DNA from: Propionibacterium acidifaciens DSM 21887
GTDB taxonomy: Bacteria; Actinomycetota; Actinomycetes; Propionibacteriales; Propionibacteriaceae
Length of the DNA stretch: 59,749 nt
Direction of reading: 5' to 3'
NCBI RefSeq assembly: GCF_000426605.1
Contig: NZ_AUFR01000017.1
Span: 1-59,749, forward strand
Positions 55,448 through 59,749 of this stretch are shown here, one piece after another. The translations under genes were made by a program, and so were the position numbers. Below the pieces are notes generated by a model. It saw only the letters and a program-made list of their open reading frames with translations, was not told the origin of the DNA and searched no databases. The stretch's first letter is position 1; each line of letters starts with the position of its first letter.

Positions 55448-56631
55448 TGAGTCATCGATTTGAGACACCTCGTTCCAAGAACCGATACCGGACCATCTCG
55501 GTCATCAATGAAATTAGTAAAACTACGCTCTATATGACGGACGACGTCAGGATCGATTCCCTCGAGGGATGCTACAAAAACCATGCAGACTATTTCAATG
55601 ATTTCGTGTCGTTGAATTTTTGGGATGATTTGGAACCGCATGCAATTGAGGTGAACAGGGCGGTACCCAGTAGCCCGAAAGGGCTTGTCGTGTGGCCTCT
55701 TCCCAGTGCGAAAGAAAGTGAATGCGCCAAGATTTCTAACCAGATTATAAAATTTTCCAACGATATTCGCAAGGGGCTTTCGAGAAAACTTGACGATGAG
55801 GTGAACATCTCCATCTCAATTGAGCGCAGAAGAACAAAAGCTGAAGTGGTGTCGTTCAGGTTTGGAACATCTGCTACTAGATATCGAGTCCAGGCGAATT
55901 GCTGTTTCGTTGACGTTTCCGCCTTTGATCTGGCAAGACGTTCGTTTGCTCGACTGGGCGGAGTTCGCTCTCCGAGGAATTTTGTTGATGCTTTAGCTCG
56001 AATTTTGGATCAAGATGCCGAGTCATTGGTTCTGTCTGGGTTGGAGGGGTCCTTTGTGTGGGACGCCGGGGCATGGGCCACGATTGAGCGCGAATTTTGT
56101 CGGGCGCTTTGTCGGGACAGATTGATCGAAGGTAATTTTTTCGGTGCTTCAGAGATTGGGAAACGGAAGTTTTCACGCGGCGTGGACTTGATTCCAAAAC
56201 AGAAATTCCTCGGAAGGGTGGATGACCAGGCTCTGCAGATCTCTGCTCGCTGTTGCCCAGTGCTTGATGGGGTTTACGAGGGGGCGCTGTTGTCTGTCGC
56301 TGAAGGCCTGCGCATGGGGATTGACTCGATTCCCGGCGGTCGTCTTGATTCAATGGGAAAGATATACTATCCGGATTCATGCTTCCGATTCAGGGTTCCA
56401 GCCCACACCGACTGGGTTCCTGGCCGACGTACGATCAAACGTTGTAAGGTCTGTATGGTTGATTGTGTCAGTCTGACTGGAGATCTGATTATCGATTGGG
56501 ATGATGGCTTCCGTGTCCATACGGTGAAAGTGCGTGTCGACCTCCCACGACTCGTGTCGATGAGCAATTGTGTACAACGTGGCGCCATCATGACCCATGA
56601 TATTGAGTGTGTGATGTCGGAAGTGAGGTGA
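55447..56631 (+). CDS. TldE/PmbA-like partner of the TldD protease
   Basis: 394 residues, the same length as the preceding TldD homologue but without HExxxH. Its position (start overlapping the TldD stop as TGATG), size and the alternating strand pattern of the second half (SVAEGLRMGIDSIPGGRLDSMGKIY; DLPRLVSMSNCVQRGAIMTHDIECVM) fit the catalytically silent TldE subunit. Sequence conservation is low, so the call relies partly on context. Last gene of the AT-rich operon. Confidence 0.75.
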   Translation: MSHRFETPRSKNRYRTISVINEISKTTLYMTDDVRIDSLEGCYKNHADYFNDFVSLNFWDDLEPHAIEVNRAVPSSPKGLVVWPLPSAKESECAKISNQIIKFSNDIRKGLSRKLDDEVNISISIERRRTKAEVVSFRFGTSATRYRVQANCCFVDVSAFDLARRSFARLGGVRSPRNFVDALARILDQDAESLVLSGLEGSFVWDAGAWATIEREFCRALCRDRLIEGNFFGASEIGKRKFSRGVDLIPKQKFLGRVDDQALQISARCCPVLDGVYEGALLSVAEGLRMGIDSIPGGRLDSMGKIYYPDSCFRFRVPAHTDWVPGRRTIKRCKVCMVDCVSLTGDLIIDWDDGFRVHTVKVRVDLPRLVSMSNCVQRGAIMTHDIECVMSEVR

Positions 56632-56779
56632 AGCTCGTCCGATTCTTCAGTGCACGGGGCTGCTGCTTCTGGTTCGTGTTCATGGGTGCGGTTGTGGAGG
56701 CCGGGCCCTTGGATTGTGCAGGGGTGTCCGTTGTGGTTGCGGTTCGGGGATGAGATTCGAGCCTCGCGGGGGATTGCGC
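56632..56779. other. transition from AT-rich operon to mixed DNA
   Basis: Composition rises back toward chromosomal GC immediately after the TldE-like stop. No gene. Confidence 0.35.
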
Positions 56780-57001
56780 AGTAGGATCAGGGCCGGTCGG
56801 GGACGCACCCGCTTCGTGGGCGATGGTCGCGTGCTGTGGCCGGTCGCGCATGCCCAATGTGGTGAGCAGGCGCGCGATGCGGCTCTTCAGCGTGCCGTGC
56901 AGGATGACCGGCTCGCGCTCGGTCCCGGCGTCGTTCGGACCCGACCCGACGAGTCCGAGCACCTCGCGTTCGCGGGTCGTGATCCGCGGTGGTTCCCGCA
57001 T
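56780..57001 (-). pseudogene. remnant of a LuxR/NarL-type HTH response regulator
   Basis: The minus strand encodes MREPPRITTREREVLGLVGSG followed by HGTLKSRIARLLTTLGMRDRPQ and IAHEAG, which is the C-terminal DNA-binding domain of NarL-type regulators (consensus LTPREREVL...GTVKTHVSRLLAKLGLRDR). Several core positions are altered (NDAGTEREPVI) and the receiver domain is missing, so it is a decayed fragment. Confidence 0.75.
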
Positions 57002-57190
57002 CGGACCTGAGTTGGGCCTTTTTTGTGACCCAGGATCTTGTCGATGAGGGTTGCGGTGGCGGGTCGATCCATCCTCCCATGGCGCGGGCAGGGCCAGACG
57101 AACAGCTGCGGGGACGCCCCCGGCATGTCCGCCGGTCCGCGTCTGGTGTGGGATCATGGGCGGCAACCCCCCACCCGGCAGGAGAAACGC

Positions 57191-57703
57191 ATGACGACAC
57201 CCCAGCAGCCGACTCCCCAGGAACGCTTCGAACGCGCCGTCGAGGGCATGCGCCGGCTCCCACCGACCGGCGCCGTCACCTTCCGCGGCATCACGAGCCC
57301 GCAGGGCACCGCGGCCGGTGTCGTGGTGCCTCAGGGCATCACCGCCACCAGCAGAGACCTGGTCGTCGCCACTGCCGGGCTGACCAGTCCGGGCATCGCC
57401 GTCGTCTTCGCTCACACCGGACGGGACTTGGCGCCGGTGTCCGCGGTCCAAGAGGCCCAGGAGGTGGCCCTGCTGCCCGGTACGGTGCTGGCCGTCGGCC
57501 GGTTCATCCAGGTCGCCGGGATCGCCGTCGAGATCATCGAGGAACTCACCCGCACCGGCGACGAGCAGTGGGCCACCAGCCTCACCAACGATGCCATCGC
57601 GAAACTCGGAGCCACCGTGGCCACCACCCTCGCCAATGCGCAGGGCGTCCCGTGCCCCGTCGATGTCGGCTACTGCAGGCGGTTCGCCGCACCGCTCGCC
57701 TGA
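57191..57703 (+). CDS. protein with ADP-ribosyltransferase-like motifs
   Basis: 170 residues, ATG with AGGAGAA upstream. The order of segments follows R-S-E ADP-ribosyltransferases: TFRGI with Arg32 (NAD-binding Arg), TATSRD at 51-56 in place of STS, then GRDLAPVSAVQEAQEVALLPGTVLAV, strongly like the ExE loop (…S-A-x-x-E-x-E-V-L-L-P-P-G-T) with Glu91 as the likely catalytic Glu and Ala89 where the first Glu of ExE would be. Ends with ~50 Ala/Thr-rich residues. A toxin-like or RNA/NAD-directed activity is possible, and an inactive fold equally so. GC-rich, unlike the operon upstream. Confidence 0.55.
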   Translation: MTTPQQPTPQERFERAVEGMRRLPPTGAVTFRGITSPQGTAAGVVVPQGITATSRDLVVATAGLTSPGIAVVFAHTGRDLAPVSAVQEAQEVALLPGTVLAVGRFIQVAGIAVEIIEELTRTGDEQWATSLTNDAIAKLGATVATTLANAQGVPCPVDVGYCRRFAAPLA

Positions 57704-58064
57704 GGCTCTGAGGCCCTGAGGCTTGTTCAGGGCTCCGTGCAGAAGCGCAGTCACTCGTCGGCCGGGCGGCAGGGGCTGTGAACGGACTTCACCGGCAGGT
57801 GATGATCCGCCCGGACCTCGGTTTCCTCGCCGTCCGTGAAGGGCTGTGCAGAGCAGTTGTCGAAGGCAGCACCGTCAGCGGTCGGCACGCCGATCCGGCT
57901 GCCCATGCTTCGATCCGTGATTCCACTTCCTTCACGACGTTCGGGATGATCCATGTCGGGGGGCGCAGGACATCATGCCGACCACAGCTGGCCCAGCCAC
58001 CGACACTCCTTGGCCGGCGACACTGGAGTGAAGTGGGTTTCTCGGACAGTGGTGAACGTCTGGT
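57704..58064. other. gene-free stretch
   Basis: No supportable gene; frames are short and without ribosome sites. Probably decayed mobile DNA, given both flanks. Confidence 0.35.
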
Positions 58065-58150
58065 TCAGACTGTCTGATTGTGGCGTCTGGGTTCGGTGTC
58101 GATTTCGTTTGGTGTGCGGTAGTCGATCGCCGAGCGGGGGAGGGTTATTC
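58065..58150 (-). mobile_element. tiny remnant of an IS3-type transposase C-terminus
   Basis: Minus strand reads PRSAIDYRTPNEID before a stop at 58065, resembling the conserved end of IS3-family OrfB (HSAIGYRTPxE). Too short for certainty. Confidence 0.35.
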
Positions 58151-58224
58151 AAGACCCTGATTTGAGGGGTTGATTCTTTTGGCTGTTCTGCCGGTACGGG
58201 CGTGTCCTGGTGGAAGGCGAGGAC

Positions 58225-58760
58225 CTGCCGCTGGGACAATCGGGGCATCCAGCATCCCATGTTCTCAGGACGGGTTCTCGCATGGATCGTGCAACAGGCC
58301 CGCCGGCCGAGGCGATCGCAGTCCCCCACCAGGCCCTCGTCCACAATCACCCCCCCCGTACCCCGCGGACCACTGGGCGGCCACCGGCACTGAGCCAGGC
58401 GGAAGAGATCGGGGCCGCGCCGGCCCACCTGCGGCGCGACCGCGCCCGAGCCGAGCCGGCCGAGTCGTTCGGGGCCGGTCGGGCCTCGTGCCGGCCGCAG
58501 ACGACCCGGACCAGCCCCGGACCCTGATCGTGGACGGCGCTCCCGTGCCGTGCCGGGACCGGAAGCACGAGCCGGGCCCGCACTCGGGCAGGCACCACCG
58601 GGCCGGGCCGGACCTCCAGGACGCCTGCACCCCGGCCGGAAGACCCGTACGGGTGCCCGACCCGGCCCCCGGGACCGCCCCACGACGCGAGAGCCCCTCA
58701 ACTGACCGGTCTCCTCGACAATCCCCCGGACACGCCGCCACTGGGTTCTTGCTTCCGGGC
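58225..58760 (+). mobile_element. decayed IS5-family (ISL2-like) transposase
   Basis: Frame-shifted pieces in order: ATGPPAEAIAV and GRPPALSQAEEIGAAPAHLRRD with a degraded HTH AEPAESFGAGRAS (58280-58480), then in another frame RTLIVDGAPVPCRDRKHEP, HSGRHHRAGPDLQ and GRPVRVPDPAPGTA (58510-58680), and LTGLLDNPPDTPP (58700-58740). These match the DDE transposases whose core reads VDGTLVPCWDW...YSGKHHTTGLNVQ. Several frameshifts; no active element. Confidence 0.75.
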
Positions 58761-59097
58761 GCGGGCGGGTTCCGCCGCGTTCTGGTTCCCGGCGGGCCCG
58801 GCCGGGACCGGGCGCATCCTGGTGGCCCGCCAGCCGGCCGGCCATTCCTGCACCGTCCTCTCCGTCCTCTCGGCCCGCTCGACCGTCTCTGAGATGATGC
58901 CCGCATCGATGCCACGGAGGCGTGCAGGACCGCCTCGGCCTTCATCCCGGCGAGCACGCGACTGTCGGAACGCTTCCTTCACCCGACCAGGACGGCGGTC
59001 TTCCTCCGGGGCGACCCCGACCCGCACGCCCCCACCGCATCCGAAACAGCACAGGGAACCCACGAAACACGGTCCCGATTCATGATGGTCATAGAAC
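58761..59097. other. gene-free stretch
   Basis: Continuation of decayed DNA after the transposase remnant. Composition becomes AT-richer after about 59080. Nothing further recognised. Confidence 0.35.
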
Positions 59098-59508
59098 TCA
59101 CTGCTGGGCATCGAATCCTCTCCACGAGGCTTTCTCGATTACTTGGCACGGGGAACCCCAGGACGGCATGGAGGCCTCAATGGCGGGAATGTCTGACTTT
59201 GTGTAGTCCGGTGGAGTTATCGTCATGCCTGGAACATCGAGAACGGCGAACTCGGCGTCCTCGGAGAGCACTGAAAGCGACAGATCCCACATTGCAGAAA
59301 TGAAAAATTCCACGTTGTTTCCGTGTTTCACGGTCGATGACCTTCCGATGGGAAATGCCCTAATTCCCTCTCGCCTGGACAGGTCACTGTGCCACGAAAG
59401 ATCCCTTGTGCCGCGAGCCACATACAATCCCGCTATCCCATCCTGAAACTGCAACGCAGTCCGGAATTCCAGTAGAACGCCGACGATTTGTCTCCGCGAG
59501 TCTATCAA
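59098..59508 (-). CDS. unknown AT-rich gene, start uncertain, possibly frameshifted
   Basis: 136 residues from a TTG at 59508, with real-looking sequence (VGVLLEFRTALQFQDGIAGLY; FFISAMWDLSLSVLSEDAEF; CQVIEKASWRGF). The frame stays open upstream to ~59590 and reads DAPIITDINPFEFQGALLEAEFLDVL, clearly the same protein, but has no start codon; an ATG at 59596 joins it only if one extra base near 59588 is removed. So the gene is probably ~166 residues with a frameshift, or starts at TTG. I do not recognise the family; size and acidity resemble immunity-type proteins, which is only a guess. Confidence 0.55.
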   Translation of the reverse strand: MIDSRRQIVGVLLEFRTALQFQDGIAGLYVARGTRDLSWHSDLSRREGIRAFPIGRSSTVKHGNNVEFFISAMWDLSLSVLSEDAEFAVLDVPGMTITPPDYTKSDIPAIEASMPSWGSPCQVIEKASWRGFDAQQ

Positions 59509-59619
59509 GACGTCAAGAAATTCAGCCTCAAGCAGTGCGCCCTGAAACTCAAATGGATTTATATCAGTTATTATCGGTGCATCGAAGCTTATTCATAGGG
59601 ATGATCTAAGCTGTTGTCG

Positions 59620-59749
59620 ATGGTTTCGTGGAGGCGTGTCGCAGAAGACGAAGGGCGGCCTGCCCCGAGATAATTAATGCGTGACAAGAAACTATCAAGG
59701 AACAGGCCGCAGGCCCCATGCTATCACACGACTGACCCGAACCCAGATG
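59620..59749. other. possible end of a mobile element at the window edge
   Basis: GGCCTG at 59668 and CAGGCC at 59702 form an inverted pair around an AT-rich segment (GAGATAATTAATGCG...). This looks like the non-coding end of an insertion sequence running out of the window, but cannot be identified. Confidence 0.25.

Noticed and set aside
51416-56631. Identification of the operon as mycofactocin or PQQ synthesis
   Set aside because: No mftB/mftE/mftF or pqqB/pqqC genes, the precursor lacks the PQQ Glu-Tyr arrangement and the VY end of MftA; only general family parts are shared.
56588-57754. 388-codon minus-strand frame as one intact gene
   Set aside because: Only the ~70-codon HTH stretch resembles a protein family; the rest is antisense to the TldE-like end and the ART-like gene.
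57778-58165. Small plus-strand frames after the ART-like gene
   Set aside because: No ribosome sites, no recognisable motifs and overlap with decayed transposase sequence.

Overview
The window is chromosomal DNA of a high-GC Gram-positive (actinobacterial) organism. Codon third positions are strongly G/C. Markers of that phylum are Lsr2, a ClpC followed by no ClpB-type linker, the 33-residue ribosomal protein bS22, a fused UDPGP-type uridylyltransferase next to galK, and a run of TilS-HPRT-FolE-FolP-FolB-FolK. An Actinomycetaceae-like source is my best guess from this gene mix, but nothing in the window names the genus.

Layout. 0.2-3.2 kb: a DoxX membrane protein and a secreted tripeptidyl-aminopeptidase-like lipoprotein, then tRNA-Thr(CGU). 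3.5-10.2 kb: a galactose locus, with a minus-strand operon galK / UDPGP-type uridylyltransferase / galM / LacI regulator diverging from a sodium:solute symporter plus a small membrane partner; two identical LacI-type operators lie in the divergent promoter region. 10.5-21.4 kb: mixed housekeeping and accessory genes (NUDIX, CycA-type permease, flavin amine oxidase, SixA, methyltransferase, two CrcB fluoride channels) and the deletion remnant of an Amt-PII gene. 21.7-28.9 kb: ppa, PBP4, tilS, hpt, the folate operon folE-P-B-K (without the ftsH often found between hpt and folE), and lsr2. 29.4-32.9 kb: clpC with a candidate HspR box, and aroD. 32.9-36.1 kb: a TPP-riboswitch-controlled ECF thiamine/HMP transporter (ykoEDC). 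36.4-44.2 kb: mutY, radA, proline dehydrogenase, a CPBP membrane protease, asd and proC. A GC-rich array of about 60-nt period sits between radA and proline dehydrogenase.

Accessory part. After proC, a 54-bp near-perfect palindrome introduces a frameshifted DUF4143-type AAA ATPase whose reading frame runs into a TIR-domain protein, a possible defence module. bS22, a CobA-HemD fusion, a histidine phosphatase and a fructosamine-kinase-like gene follow.

The most striking region is 51.2-56.6 kb. It is a strikingly AT-richer, single-direction operon: a 45-residue peptide (C-terminal motif ALCGWWAVGLG), a PqqD-radical SAM-SPASM fusion enzyme, an ABC ATPase and permease, and a TldD/TldE-like protease pair. 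This has all the parts of a ribosomally made, radical-SAM-modified peptide (RiPP) pathway: precursor, maturase with its own leader-binding domain, leader-removing metalloprotease, exporter. I do not recognise the precursor family. Downstream lies a graveyard of fragments (LuxR HTH, IS3- and IS5-type transposases), one intact gene with ADP-ribosyltransferase-like motifs, and at the window edge an AT-rich unknown gene, consistent with an integration hot spot.
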